From the NCBI GenBank assembly GCA_943787595.1, contig CALSNA010000003.1:62001-126000 (forward strand): a stretch of 64,000 nt of DNA, read 5' to 3'. This DNA comes from an uncultured Pseudomonadales bacterium. Lineage in GTDB: Bacteria > Pseudomonadota > Gammaproteobacteria > Pseudomonadales > Balneatricaceae. A program made the translations under genes and the position numbers. This document shows positions 50,956-62,100 of this stretch, piece after piece. A model generated the notes under the pieces. The model was not told where the DNA came from. It saw nothing but the letters and a program-made list of their open reading frames with translations, and did no database searches. The stretch's first letter is position 1. Every line of letters starts with the position of its first letter.

Positions 50956-52053
50956 TTACCTCAGAGTGTTGCATTGGCAGGGTCTTTTTCGCTTGGGTAA
51001 TGTGTGATGGAGCTTTTTATATACGGATTGTAAAACGGCAACTGTTGTGTCCCAGCTGATGCAGGCATCCGTAACCGACACACCATATTGCAGCTGGCTG
51101 AAATCCTTGGGAATGGGCTGGTTACCACCTTTCAAGTTGCTTTCGATCATCAAAGCGATGATCGAGCTATTGCCTTCTGCAATTTGCTGGCAGATATTAT
51201 CGATTACCAGTGCCTGCCGGGCTGGATTTTTATCAGAATTGGCATGGCTGCAATCAATCATAATATTAGTTTTCAAGCCAGCTTTTTGTAATTTTTGTTC
51301 ACAAATAGCCACATTGACTGAATCAAAGTTGGACTTACCACCACCTCCACGCAATACGACATGAGCATAAGCATTACCTCGGGTCCGGGTGATTGATACC
51401 TGCCCCTTAGGATTAATGCCGAGAAAACTATGCGGTGCTGCAACAGACTGTAAGGCATTAATAGCTACCATTAAGCTGCCATCAGTGCCATTCTTAAAGC
51501 CTACTGGCGCTGATAGACCACTAGACATTTCTCGGTGTGTTTGCGATTCAGTGGTACGAGCCCCAATAGCTGACCAGGCAATCAAATCTTGTTGATACTG
51601 CGGTGATATGGGATCCAGAGCTTCAGTTGCCAGTGGCAGCCCAAGAGCTGCCAAGTCTAATAGTAATTTACGACCACGCTGCAGACCAGTTTCTATATCA
51701 AACGAATCGTCCATATGCGGATCGTTGATCAATCCCTTCCAACCTACAGTGGTACGGGGTTTTTCAAAATAAACCCGCATGGCCAAATACAGGGTATCTT
51801 GTAGTTTATCTGCCAGCCGCTTTAATTTGCTACCATATTCCAGTGCTGCATTAACATCATGAATGGAACACGGCCCCACTACAACTAACAAACGATGATC
51901 CTTGCCATCAAGAATATTCTTGATAGTCTGCCGGGCCTGCATCACATTATCTGTTACCATACTGCTCAGAGGAAGTTGATTTTTTAGTACCTCTGGAGGG
52001 GTGAGTACTTGTTGAGATGTTATATTAAGATTGTCGACATGTTGATCAGTCAT
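50956..52053 (-). CDS. DAHP synthase, class I (AroF/G/H type)
   Basis: It condenses phosphoenolpyruvate and erythrose-4-phosphate, the entry step of the shikimate pathway. The 365 residues have the class I alpha signature: VVVGPCSIHDVNAALEYG, MRVYFEKPRTTVGWKGLIND, SAIGARTTESQTHREMSSGL, DCSHANSDKNP and ALMIESNLKGGNQ. The metal Cys is in GPCSIHD. Which allosteric type (Phe, Tyr or Trp) it is cannot be read reliably by eye. A second, class II enzyme lies 5 kb downstream. Confidence 0.96.
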   Translation of the reverse strand: MTDQHVDNLNITSQQVLTPPEVLKNQLPLSSMVTDNVMQARQTIKNILDGKDHRLLVVVGPCSIHDVNAALEYGSKLKRLADKLQDTLYLAMRVYFEKPRTTVGWKGLINDPHMDDSFDIETGLQRGRKLLLDLAALGLPLATEALDPISPQYQQDLIAWSAIGARTTESQTHREMSSGLSAPVGFKNGTDGSLMVAINALQSVAAPHSFLGINPKGQVSITRTRGNAYAHVVLRGGGGKSNFDSVNVAICEQKLQKAGLKTNIMIDCSHANSDKNPARQALVIDNICQQIAEGNSSIIALMIESNLKGGNQPIPKDFSQLQYGVSVTDACISWDTTVAVLQSVYKKLHHTLPKRKRPCQCNTLR

Positions 52054-52987
52054 GACTGGTCTCTATTATCTGTGCTGGTTAGTGGTATAGATGCAAATAC
52101 TATTTGGTAACTTTTGTAATTTGTACCATACCTTAACTGGTTTAACCAAGTTGTAATACGTCATTTAAGCTGTAAGTTTAAATTCTAATTGTAGGATTGA
52201 ACTTCATCGAGCCTTAGAACAGTCGCTTAAGGCATCGTTAGTTACTTTAAAGCACTCTTTTGGCATATTTAATAACAGTAGATAGACTAGAAAACTATGG
52301 AACTTGACATGATAGCAGTGCTTGACACATGGACAAATACTATTTGAAGCATTTATTTTAGCACTTACCATTAAGTATTGGGTGGCGGTAAGTAGCGAAG
52401 GACCCACCATTGGTCAAGATGGCAGCCAACACATATATTAAGCACCTAGCCGTCCTGACCACTGTTAAACTGTTCTGAAAAAGACCCACAGACATACTTT
52501 GGTTAATAGCTGAAGCACGAACATAGGCGCTTTGAATACAATGTGTAGTAACAAATAGTTGACCATGCCTGGATCGCGGTAAATATAACTCACCAAAATA
52601 CCAATATCATGCAACTCAGTGGTCTTGATAATCTGTTCTTTGTGGCATCATTCCTTCATTACTATGTAGCGTTCATTCAGAAGAACAGGTCAATATCTCA
52701 GTTATACAGTCTTAATATCGAGCAATTCCACTAGCCTCTATTGACAGCAGTATCTATGAATTTTAGTGTACAATCAAATATCAAATTACAGTGCAAAGTT
52801 GCATGAGTCCAGTTAGATACATAGAAAAATATTGAGTCGTACGACATGTTATACTCATATTACTGGGGTTAATCACTCTTAACTGTAACATTTAAGGCGA
52901 AATAGCCATATTTCTGCGGATTACATGATTGGTAACCAGCTTGTTGGCAGAGAGAGACTACTAATAAACCAAAGTGAGTGCTTGACT
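52054..52987. other. long gap between divergent DAHP synthase and dsbD
   Basis: About 930 bp with no gene recognised and stops in all frames. It contains the promoters of both neighbours and probably eroded sequence. Confidence 0.4.
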
Positions 52988-54808
52988 ATGTTGTTTCGAA
53001 GATTTCATACCTATCTGGCATCAGTAATTATCGCTGGGTATTTCAGCTTAAGCAGTTGCATGGCTATTGGCGCTGAATTGCAATTAACGGGAGCGGTTAA
53101 CCAACCATTGCCAGTTACGGAAGCCTTTGTATTCACTAACCATCAGCAAGGACAAGAAATTGATCTTATTTGGCAAATAGCTTCAGACTATTATCTTTAT
53201 CAAGACAAGATCGAAGCTGTGCTGAGCAATGGTCTACCATTGACCGATATACAAATGCCAGCAGCTGTAAACAAGCTAGACCCCATCTATGGGGATACTC
53301 AGGTTTATTATAATCAGCTAGTTATCAAAGCCCGGTTACCGGAGTTAACAGATAATGTTGACTTGACGGTATATTACCAAGGTTGCTGGGAAGGTGGTGT
53401 CTGTTATCCACCACAAAAAGTTCGTGTGGCACTTCAAGTAATACCTGTGACTGCTGGTCAGTTAACCGAAGCCGATACTTTAGTACAAACCAATAATGCC
53501 AGTTGGTTTGGCCATATTTTGGCGCAAGGGTCATTTGGATTAGTCGTATTGACCTTTTTCCTTGCTGGTCTTGGCCTTTCATTGACCCCATGCGTTTTAC
53601 CCATGGTGCCAATCCTGTCCAGTATGATTGTCGGAGCCCACAAAAAGCCAGGATTATTGCAAAGTTTAGCACTATCACTAACCTATGTGTTTAGTATGGC
53701 TCTGACTTATACCTTGGCAGGCATAATAGCTGGCTTAAGTGGTGCCAACTTTCAGGCTAGCCTGCAACAACCTTGGATTATTATTGTTACTGCTCTGCTA
53801 TTTTTATTGTTAGCTGCAATGATGTTTGATTGGCTTCAGTTGCGGCTGCCAGTATTGATTCAGGGCTACATTAACCAGCTCAGCCAACGCAAGTTTCGAG
53901 GTAAATTTATCGCAGTGGCAGCAATGGGACTACTATCGGCACTGGTTCTTGGGCCTTGTGTTGCTGCTCCATTAGCAGGTGCGCTGATTTTTATCGGTCA
54001 AACTGGCGATCCGTTATTAGGAGGTGTAGCTTTGTTTGTCATGGCCATGGGTATGGGCGTGCCATTGGTTTTGGCCGGGGTTTCCGCAGGTCGACTGGTT
54101 TTAGCCCGTGGTACTTGGATGGTGCTGATCAAACATCTATTTGGCCTTATTATGGTTTATATGGCTATCTGGATGTTAGACCGGTTATGGCCTCATTTAA
54201 CTGTACCCATGGTTTCCATAGTGACCCTAATGGCAGCTGTTTACGGTTGGCAACAGTCTCGCTGGAATGAGCCATTGCAAAGTTTAGCCAGTCGCACGTT
54301 GGTTTATCTGCTTGCCTTGATAGCCAGCATTTATGGCTGTGCTCTCTTGGCAGGTTACTGGGCTGGCAGACCTAATTTAAGCCATCCATTGCAATTTCTA
54401 ACCTCACATAATGAGTCAAGTATCAAACGCAATAACCTGAATGTCTTGACAGTGGTGGACTCAGATTCGTTACATGGGGCATTAACGGATGCCCGTAATA
54501 ACCAGCAGCCAGCAATAGTCGACGTATATGCAGACTGGTGCATATCGTGCCGTGAATTTGACCTTGAGGTTCTATCCCAGCCAGTGGTAAAGCAAGCTAT
54601 GCAAAACTACCATTTTATCAAACTTGATATCACTGAATATAATGATGAGACCCGTGATTTATTACAGCGTTACCGCCTGGTTGGTCCACCCAGCCTATTA
54701 TTTTTTGACCTACAAGGTAACTGGCTGGAAACCGAAACTATTACAGGTATCCCAACTGCGGCAGCTTTTATCAATAAGCTAAATAAATATAGAAATGGGC
54801 CTAAATGA
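52988..54808 (+). CDS. dsbD: thiol:disulfide interchange protein DsbD
   Basis: DsbD carries electrons from cytoplasmic thioredoxin to periplasmic DsbC and related proteins. I placed the start at 52988, where a signal peptide begins (MLFRRFHTYLASVIIAGYFS); the open frame extends upstream to an ATG at 52925, which would bury it. Domain order: N-terminal periplasmic domain with the Cys pair in CWEGGVCYPP, eight membrane helices with LTPCVLPMVPI and LGPCVAAPLAG, and a C-terminal thioredoxin domain with ADWCISCREF (Cys about 518 and 521). All six catalytic Cys are present. Confidence 0.95.
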   Translation: MLFRRFHTYLASVIIAGYFSLSSCMAIGAELQLTGAVNQPLPVTEAFVFTNHQQGQEIDLIWQIASDYYLYQDKIEAVLSNGLPLTDIQMPAAVNKLDPIYGDTQVYYNQLVIKARLPELTDNVDLTVYYQGCWEGGVCYPPQKVRVALQVIPVTAGQLTEADTLVQTNNASWFGHILAQGSFGLVVLTFFLAGLGLSLTPCVLPMVPILSSMIVGAHKKPGLLQSLALSLTYVFSMALTYTLAGIIAGLSGANFQASLQQPWIIIVTALLFLLLAAMMFDWLQLRLPVLIQGYINQLSQRKFRGKFIAVAAMGLLSALVLGPCVAAPLAGALIFIGQTGDPLLGGVALFVMAMGMGVPLVLAGVSAGRLVLARGTWMVLIKHLFGLIMVYMAIWMLDRLWPHLTVPMVSIVTLMAAVYGWQQSRWNEPLQSLASRTLVYLLALIASIYGCALLAGYWAGRPNLSHPLQFLTSHNESSIKRNNLNVLTVVDSDSLHGALTDARNNQQPAIVDVYADWCISCREFDLEVLSQPVVKQAMQNYHFIKLDITEYNDETRDLLQRYRLVGPPSLLFFDLQGNWLETETITGIPTAAAFINKLNKYRNGPK

Positions 54809-55392
54809 CAGATGCTGAACTAAACCTGACTATATAATATAGCAGCTAATTTTATTATTTTAATTCAATTAATTCAGATAAGTATTTGTTTATGCTCTGC
54901 TTTTCAAATTGATAGGTATCTGAATTTATATTTTTTTCCCATGTGCTACTAGCATTTAATATTATCCAGAGTGCCGTCGATATATGAATTAGGCCTATCG
55001 CAGACTGCCATGCTTGCTTCCATGAACTATGAGGAAGCATTAGATCATGGTCTGCTTTGTTTTGATGCACGTCATTGGTTTACTTATGGTATAACTTATA
55101 TTGGATTTTGCAAAGGCGCATCGCCTATGTAATTATAAGTATTACTTTATCACTGTTTTGCCACCTAAACTGAATCATCAAAAAAATAATGGCAGCCCAG
55201 GCTTTGCATTTATACAAGCCTCTTAGCCATGATTGGTTATTTTAATTGTCGCTGTTGGAGGCTGAAATACCTCATAATGTAAACATTAAATAATCACGCA
55301 CCATGGATAAATGATCTGAACTATTTGCCAGAATTGACATTTGCAAAGCATGACAAAATTTTTTATGATGTTCGTTTTAAACAAAGCTAAAC
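54809..55392. other. gap between dsbD and argF
   Basis: About 584 bp. A 71-codon minus-strand frame at 54855-55070 has no recognisable product. Otherwise nothing was seen. Confidence 0.4.
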
Positions 55393-56307
55393 ATGCAACC
55401 ACGTCACTTACTAACCCTCCTTGACCTCTGCCCCGCCGAACTTGACTGGGTGCTAGAACGTGCCATCTTATTGAAAAAATGGCATCAAGAGCACCTAATA
55501 CACGATTCTTTAAAGAATCGTGTATTAGGTATGATCTTCGAAAAAGCATCTACTCGTACTCGGGTATCTTTTGAATCTGGTATGGCCCAATTAGGTGGAC
55601 ATGCGCTATTTCTATCACACCGAGACACTCAATTGGGCCGCGGTGAACCAATTATAGACAGTGCCAAAGTAATTTCATCCATGGTGGATATTGTGATGAT
55701 TCGCAGCTATAGCCATGCTACCGTGACCACTTTTGCCCATCATTCCAAAGTACCTGTAATCAATGCCCTGACAGATGACTATCACCCTTGCCAGCTATTA
55801 GCTGATATGCAAACCTTTCGAGAACACCGTGGAACTATTGCTGGTAAAACCGTCACTTGGATTGGGGATGGCAATAATATGTGTAATTCTTATATCAATG
55901 CTGCTCGACAGTTTGACTTCCACTTGAATATCGCCTGCCCAGTTGGCTATGAACCCAATTTTGAACTAGTAAGTAACAATGCAGATCGTGTTAATCTGAT
56001 CTCAGATCCTGCCACCGCAATTTCAGGTAGTCACTTGCTAGTCACAGATGTCTGGACTTCCATGGGAAAAGAGGAAGAGCAATTACAACGCACTAAGGCA
56101 TTTGCCAATTATCAGGTCACACCAGAACTCATGGATTTAGCTGACAATGAGGCCATATTTATGCATTGTTTGCCAGCTCATCGTGGTGAAGAAATCAGTC
56201 ATGATATGCTTGATGATCACCGCTCAGTTGTATTTGATGAAGCGGAAAACCGTCTCCATTCACAAAAAGCATTGATTGAATTTTTACTGCTCAAACCTGA
56301 TCCTTAG
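55393..56307 (+). CDS. argF: ornithine carbamoyltransferase
   Basis: It makes citrulline from ornithine and carbamoyl phosphate in arginine synthesis. The 304 residues show the carbamoyl-phosphate loop [20 protein letters not shown], the [10 protein letters not shown] ornithine loop, [14 protein letters not shown] and [13 protein letters not shown]. The segment [13 protein letters not shown] (about residues 34-46), just before the loop, is encoded by a perfect 38-bp palindrome. It does not break the frame and replaces the usual 'LKGKTLAMIF' lead-in with a near match. The gene appears functional. Confidence 0.96.
   Translation: MQPRHLLTLLDLCPAELDWVLERAILLKKWHQEHLIHDSLKNRVLGMIFEKASTRTRVSFESGMAQLGGHALFLSHRDTQLGRGEPIIDSAKVISSMVDIVMIRSYSHATVTTFAHHSKVPVINALTDDYHPCQLLADMQTFREHRGTIAGKTVTWIGDGNNMCNSYINAARQFDFHLNIACPVGYEPNFELVSNNADRVNLISDPATAISGSHLLVTDVWTSMGKEEEQLQRTKAFANYQVTPELMDLADNEAIFMHCLPAHRGEEISHDMLDDHRSVVFDEAENRLHSQKALIEFLLLKPDP
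55493..55530. repeat. perfect 38-bp palindrome inside argF
   Basis: Arms 55493-55511 and 55512-55530 are exact reverse complements with no spacer. Both strands therefore encode the same peptide ([12 protein letters not shown]) in one frame. It sits in coding sequence just before the carbamoyl-phosphate loop. Confidence 0.95.
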
Positions 56308-56586
56308 CCAACTGCAATGTCCGAAGCACCTAGCCTAACCAATAATGACACGGTGACCTATAGGTTGATACACTAAACTTGGAAGTTGTTGGATAGTCAC
56401 GTACTTCATCATATTAGAGACTGCCCCCAAGTGGACAAAATGATAGCCTCAGAAAAACACACATCATGTCTGTAACCAGTGGCTTTATAACCACTTTTCT
56501 AGAAAGATGGTGCGTTCTTATAAAAATTTCTGCGCTAATCTAATGCCATACGAATTATTTAATATCAAAGCTTCAAGGCCTAAGAC

Positions 56587-57942
56587 ATGATAAAGTGGAA
56601 TCCAGATAACTGGCGTAACTTCCCTGCGCTACAACAACCTCAATACCAGAATCATCAGACCCTATCCAATGTAGAGACTCAGTTGGCCCTCCTGCCGCCA
56701 CTAGTATTTGCTGGTGAAGCTCGGGCACTCAAACATCAGCTAGCCGAAGTTACCATGGGCAACGCGTTTCTCTTGCAAGGCGGTGACTGTGCTGAAAGTT
56801 TTGCGGAATTCAGTGCTGTAAATATCCGTGATACTTTTAAGGTGCTGTTGCAAATGGCGGTAGTGCTAACTTTTGCTGGTAGCTGTCCAGTGGTCAAGGT
56901 AGCACGTATGGCAGGACAATTTGCCAAACCCCGTTCATCTGACACGGAAATTCAGGGCAACCTTGAGTTGCCCAGTTACCGGGGCGATATCATCAACGCC
57001 ATTGAATTTACCCATACAGCTCGCACCCCTGATCCAGCACGCTTGATACAAGCCTATAATCAGGCTGCTGCAACCCTAAATTTATTGCGTGCCTTCGCTC
57101 AGGGTGGTTTTGCAGATTTACACAAAGTGCACCAGTGGAATCAAGATTTCGTCAAGCAGAGCCCCTTGAGAGAGCGATATGAACATCTAGCACATCAAAT
57201 TGACCAGTCACTCGGCTTCATGGAAGCGTGTGGACTTGATTCTGCTCAAGTACCACAACTGCGCGAAACCAGTTTGTATACCTCTCACGAAGCGCTACTG
57301 TTAAATTATGAACAAGCACTGACACGCCAAGATAGCCTAACTGGAGAATGGTATGACTGTTCAGCGCATATGCTATGGATCGGTGATCGTACCCGCCAAG
57401 TTGACGGCGCTCATGTGGAGTTTCTACGCGGTGTTAACAATCCAGTTGGCATTAAAGTTGGCCCGACCATAAGCAATGATGAACTAGTGCGGTTAATTCA
57501 GATCATTAATCCAGCCAATGAGCCGGGGCGTATTAATATTATCGCCCGAATGGGGGCCAACCAGGTTGAAAAACGCCTGCCTATATTAGTCAGAACCATA
57601 CAAACCGAAGGCTTGCAGGTACTCTGGAGCTGCGATCCTATGCATGGTAATACAATTAAAACCTATACCGGTTACAAGACCCGTAAATTCAGTGCCATAC
57701 TACAAGAAATGAAAAGCTTCTTTAACGTCCATGCTGCCGAAGGAAGTTATGCTGGTGGCGTACATTTTGAGATGACTGGGCAAGATGTAACTGAATGCAT
57801 GGGAGGCGCCCACAAAATCACTGCCGAAAAGCTGGCTGACCGATACCATACGTTCTGTGATCCAAGATTGAATGCTGACCAGGCCCTAGAGTTAGCATTC
57901 CTGATTGCAGATATCCTTAAGCAATCACGGATCAAGCGCTAA
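56587..57942 (+). CDS. DAHP synthase, class II
   Basis: This is a plant/actinobacterial-type (class II) 3-deoxy-7-phosphoheptulonate synthase, catalysing the same first shikimate step as the class I enzyme at 50956-52053. The 451 residues carry the class signature: [15 protein letters not shown] (metal Cys), [59 protein letters not shown] and [18 protein letters not shown]. Intact. In some bacteria class II enzymes serve aromatic secondary metabolites, but many use them for primary metabolism, so the role cannot be decided here. Confidence 0.96.
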   Translation: MIKWNPDNWRNFPALQQPQYQNHQTLSNVETQLALLPPLVFAGEARALKHQLAEVTMGNAFLLQGGDCAESFAEFSAVNIRDTFKVLLQMAVVLTFAGSCPVVKVARMAGQFAKPRSSDTEIQGNLELPSYRGDIINAIEFTHTARTPDPARLIQAYNQAAATLNLLRAFAQGGFADLHKVHQWNQDFVKQSPLRERYEHLAHQIDQSLGFMEACGLDSAQVPQLRETSLYTSHEALLLNYEQALTRQDSLTGEWYDCSAHMLWIGDRTRQVDGAHVEFLRGVNNPVGIKVGPTISNDELVRLIQIINPANEPGRINIIARMGANQVEKRLPILVRTIQTEGLQVLWSCDPMHGNTIKTYTGYKTRKFSAILQEMKSFFNVHAAEGSYAGGVHFEMTGQDVTECMGGAHKITAEKLADRYHTFCDPRLNADQALELAFLIADILKQSRIKR

Positions 57943-58884
57943 CCTGCATGTTTCAGAGAGGATTAGAGTTATTGCATGCACAGGAATATGCTTGTTTGAA
58001 TCAAGCTGCTTCAGATAATGGCCTAATGCTTATGCACATTGCTGTAATCTGATACTTCACTGGGTCAAGAGTAAATTACTGCCTAGCATATCTGAGCATG
58101 GTAAGATATTGTTTGCCATGCTCCACAAGATGGATTGGTCAGATATTATTCTGTATTGTATTCTAAAACGTGAAGCCTTGATACTTTCACAGCTCAGATG
58201 GTGATAAAGCATTGTTTAGGCACGATATCATTATAAATGTGATCATCCTAAAAGCCATGCATGCGTTGGTAATTTGCCCGCCCTATTTCGGCAATATCAA
58301 ATAAGCTTCAGTTTCACTATATTGAACTCTAAGCGTAGAGAACCAAACGATCTTTAGCGTATGAAAAATTACGGCTGTTGTTTAGCATTTACCTGAAACT
58401 GTTCATTGTTGGAACACACCTAACCATATACCAGTAGCTGCTCAAGGCAATGAATTCTTCAGAACTTATCAGACATTCTGGCCAAAAAAATACTTACTCT
58501 ATATATTCCAAATATGTAGCGACTATAAATCCTTTAAAAATCAATTTTTTATAAAGTCAATGATACTGTATATCCGGGAAAATTGAGCCTGATTTTTCCA
58601 AATATTTCAGCGTTCATAATCGTAACTAATCCATGCAGATTCGGTGCTACTTAGTGAAACAGCATTGACATACATTATTAACTGTAATTTCAGACACAAA
58701 AAGGCAACCTAGGTGTCACTTATAAAAGCCTGCCATCACTCTGCAATTGCTAAATCTATGGCTTGTTTCGCTTTTGGAGCTGTCAGAGCCTTTGCATGCG
58801 TAGCAGGCTGATGGAGTAAGAAAACTAGTACCCCATGTATTACTAGGCTTCGCGTAAGTCATGATAAATCCTTTTATTAAAACT
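57943..58884. other. long gap, no gene recognised
   Basis: About 940 bp with stops in all frames on both strands. No remnant was recognised. Confidence 0.45.
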
Positions 58885-60087
58885 CTATTTCAACACTAAC
58901 TTAAATGTTTTTGCGTTATCGCCATCAGTTAACAGCAATATATTGCTTTGGTTATCGACTACAATATCTCTTAATCTATACTCAAAATCAGCCAGCAATA
59001 TACGTTCAACCGTAATCTGATTATTACTGAACCTTAACGCTCTGAGTTGTTTAAATTTCAAGGAGGTAACAAGCAAATGATCAGTTAGTGAGGGCAAACT
59101 AGAACCTGCATACAAAACCATGCCTGATGGTGCGATAGAAGGCGTCCAGTCATGATCGGGTTGGCGCATCCCATTATATTCAGTGAAAGATGTGATAAGT
59201 GCGCCAGAATAGTCTATTCCATTGGTAATGATCGGCCAACCGTAGTTTTGGCCTGCTTCAATTATATTGATTTCATCACCTCCATCAGGACCATGCTCAT
59301 TCGAAATAATCATGCCTGATGGACTCACTAGTAATGCCTGTGTATTTCTATGTCCAAAGCTGTATACATAGTTTTTATTAACTGAGAGTAAAGAACGTTC
59401 GTCGCTTTGAGGAATGCTGTCGGTAGCCAACGGTGAGAAAAATGGATTGCTTGTTACAGCTCTCCCAGTATCAGAAACTCTTAGGATTTTTCATAAATGG
59501 GAAGACTTAAGCTGCGCTTGCTCTCGAAAGTCAAAGCCATCACCAGTAGAAATCAATAATGTATTATCTGGCAGAAAAGCTAATCTGCCACCGTAGTGAA
59601 CTGGTGTATTTTTATTCGACAATACGGTAAAAACATGTTCAATTTGAGTAATTTCATTACCTTCGACAGGTAAAGCAAACCTAACAACTTTTAATCTGTT
59701 TGAATCACTGTTGCCGGCACTGTAACTTAAATAGATCCAGTCATTAGTCAAATAGTCAGGATGGAATGTAATATCTAAAAAGCCGCCTTGACCATCTGTA
59801 AACAAGTCAATAATTGATGTACTGTAACGCTGTTTTTGCCAATTTTCATCTAATAATATGATGCCGCCACTGTGATCTGTCAAAAATAGATCATTTTTGG
59901 GAGAAACAGTGATGGACCATGATTTAGGCAATCCTTCAATTAATAGTTCAGCATCAATACTGCCATCTATGATTGCAGACGCTTTCACTACAGTTATGGT
60001 GCATAAATAAAACAGTACTAACGATATTTTACAAAAACTGCTTTTTTTCAGCATGTCAAATACTATATTCAATGGTATGAGACTCAT
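58885..60087 (-). pseudogene. PQQ-dependent sugar dehydrogenase with internal stop
   Basis: This is a beta-propeller of the glucose/sorbosone dehydrogenase family (soluble aldose dehydrogenase, YliI-like), which oxidises sugars in the periplasm with PQQ. A signal peptide is visible near residues 12-37. Propeller motifs include DGQGGFLDITFHPDYLTND, HYGGRLAFLPDNTLLISTGD, NEHGPDGGDEINII and GQNYGWPIITNGIDY. The frame is broken once: a TGA at 59493-59491 replaces the Gly expected in HLGKILRV. The frame then continues unchanged to 58885, for 400 codons in all. It is either a recent pseudogene or a read-through case. Confidence 0.88.
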
Positions 60088-60238
60088 TTTATATTGGTAA
60101 ATAGATTTTGTTGCATTAATTAAGACAATCGTAGAATTTTATTGTAATAAATTCAATTTAAAGTGCATTGGATTGAACTTTATTATAGATTATGGAAGAG
60201 TCTGACTCCATCAAACCATAACAATAACGAGAAGCCAA

Positions 60239-60601
60239 TTGAATAACGTTAAAAACAAGCAGTCTTCTAAATTATGCAGGCTCGGTATTTTTAGTCTTAG
60301 ACTCCTTCTCGCAAGTGCTGTCACCTTCACGTTTGCTAGCTTTTTACATACCCAATCTGTACTTTCTGGATTAGTTAGTATTGGTGCCAAAATTCCACTC
60401 TCGTTGCGGATACAAACGGTCTTTGTTGACTTTCTAGGTTTGCTTCCAACATACGGTATTATTGTATTAATTGGTATGCTAATTGCTATGCCTGTTGCAA
60501 TTTTTGTCATGACCACATTACATTCAATGCGTAAATTTATTGCTCAAAAATATCAAATTTTTGTTTATGCTGCAGCGGGCGCATTAATAAGCAGTTCTTA
60601 A
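60239..60601 (+). CDS. small membrane protein, unknown
   Basis: I do not recognise this 120-residue protein. Three hydrophobic segments are visible (about 18-38, 62-85 and 105-119), with VFVDFLGLLPTYGIIVLIGM and FVMTTLHSMRKFIAQKYQIF. The frame has no ATG near its start; a TTG at 60239 preceded by GAGAAG may serve, or the true start is lost. It lies divergent from the broken sugar dehydrogenase. Confidence 0.5.
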   Translation: MNNVKNKQSSKLCRLGIFSLRLLLASAVTFTFASFLHTQSVLSGLVSIGAKIPLSLRIQTVFVDFLGLLPTYGIIVLIGMLIAMPVAIFVMTTLHSMRKFIAQKYQIFVYAAAGALISSS

Positions 60602-61153
60602 TTATATAAGAGTGCAGAAGACAATGACAACCCAGAACGCTGTTCATATCGTCTCACCACCATCCATGTGCTATTGCACAGGCGGCTAACCTGAACATGA
60701 AATTTAACTTCATATTTCATAATTTCAAGACTAGGGCTATTCGTGATTATGAAGACAATAAACAGGACTTTTCAGGCCATAAAAGTATAGCCTCGTTTGC
60801 TACTTATGACCGGAAAGTTAAGGTTGTGGATTCACTCGAATAGAAAAAACAAGCTTTTCTAAAACCACTGTATATCTGGAAAAGCTAAAATAGAAATTAA
60901 GGCATTTTTAGAGCGTTGATTTATGATTTTAAAATAATGGATCATGTGGTTTTATAGGTTTTAATGTCTGATTAAACATCAGCTTCTGACAAGGCAAAAT
61001 CTATTATCCCTTCATACCCATTGATGACTTGTACTCTAAAATTCTAATTAAATACAGTTTAATAAAGACTAAGTCAGCTGACTTGGGTCAGTTATTCATA
61101 ATCATATTACTTAAGTAATTACATGATTAATTAATGAATGATGAGATAAATAA
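60602..61153. other. gap upstream of the PIG-L gene
   Basis: About 550 bp of AT-rich DNA with no gene recognised. Confidence 0.4.
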
Positions 61154-62041
61154 ATAAAAATTGAAGATAATATTGATTTCCCATTAGAAAAAGGCCAGCA
61201 GCTTGTCGTGATTGCACCACACCATGACGATACTATTCTAGGGGCTGGTCATTTTATCTTGGAAGCTAAGCAGCGTGGTGTTTTAACCTCTACAACAGAA
61301 ACTATCACTTGCTGTAGTCGAACTAACTTCTTCGCCAACTATCAAGCAGGTTTGCTATCTGAAGAGCAAATAACAGAAGTAACATATGCACGAATTAAAG
61401 AAGATATTCTAGGGTGTCATGTTTTGTTTAATGGCTGGAAAAATTGGCGACAAGCTATTGCTGGTGAATGGGATGCTCCACTTAGACTATATACCGGTAA
61501 GAAAACTGAAGGTGGTGGTGCATGGGGTGATTTTTCTATGTTCCGAACTGAAGAGATTAATATGTTTGAACGCCTAGTTGCCAAATTAACGCCTATCATA
61601 ATGAGTGAAAATACAACAATCCTTACACTGATTGCTAACGGTAAACATGTTGATCACTTTACTGTACGTGAGGCGCTATTAAGGGCGGCATGGCTAGCCA
61701 GTGATAAAGCTAAAGCGCAGGTTGTGTTCGTTGAAGACCAGCCTTACACAGCTGGTAAGCCAGAAGATCGTAATGAAGAAGCTGACAAGCTGCAAGTGCG
61801 AGCGCAAGGTAGTCTAAAAGCCTATCAGCTTCCAGCGCCTTTAAATCAAGTTGGCGATAAAACGCTCATGCATGAAATTTTTAACGCTCATTATCGTACA
61901 CAGTGGTCAGAAGACTACGAGAAAGATTTGTTGAAGAATAAAGATTTTCGCTTCTATGTTCTGGATAAATCAGCTTATGGCAAACTATCAAAAGATGTGA
62001 GCTGTAAAGACAATTATTGTGAGCTGAGCCAGTACTGTTAG
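61154..62041 (+). CDS. PIG-L/LmbE-family deacetylase
   Basis: PIG-L family enzymes are zinc amidohydrolases that remove N-acetyl groups from sugars or related substrates. The metal motif reads APHHDDTILGAGH (canonical PHPDDE, with His replacing Pro). A second His-x-x-His site is plausible in NGKHVDHFTVREALL (HVDH). The frame is open from 61154, but the first standard start codon is the GTG at 61208, which would cut off the first beta strand (GQQLVVIA). The start is therefore uncertain: a non-standard ATA/ATT start, or a lost N-terminus. The C-terminal Cys pairs (CKDNYCELSQYC) are unusual. The natural substrate is unknown. Confidence 0.75.
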   Translation: MKIEDNIDFPLEKGQQLVVIAPHHDDTILGAGHFILEAKQRGVLTSTTETITCCSRTNFFANYQAGLLSEEQITEVTYARIKEDILGCHVLFNGWKNWRQAIAGEWDAPLRLYTGKKTEGGGAWGDFSMFRTEEINMFERLVAKLTPIIMSENTTILTLIANGKHVDHFTVREALLRAAWLASDKAKAQVVFVEDQPYTAGKPEDRNEEADKLQVRAQGSLKAYQLPAPLNQVGDKTLMHEIFNAHYRTQWSEDYEKDLLKNKDFRFYVLDKSAYGKLSKDVSCKDNYCELSQYC

Positions 62042-62058
62042 CTATGGAAAAAACTGCA

Positions 62059-62100
62059 AAAGCTCAAACAGCTAAACATATGTTTGGTTGTTTGAGCTTT
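62059..62100 (+). terminator. hairpin terminator after the PIG-L gene
   Basis: A 12-bp perfect stem (AAAGCTCAAACA / TGTTTGAGCTTT) around an 18-base loop begins 17 bp after the stop codon. The right arm ends in TTT. The placement fits a rho-independent terminator. Confidence 0.7.

Noticed and set aside
11432-59493. Internal TGA codons in two genes as a sign of TGA recoding
   Set aside because: Intact genes such as tolR, tolB, pal and cdd neighbours use TGA or overlap it as a normal stop, and in the sugar dehydrogenase the TGA replaces Gly, not Trp.
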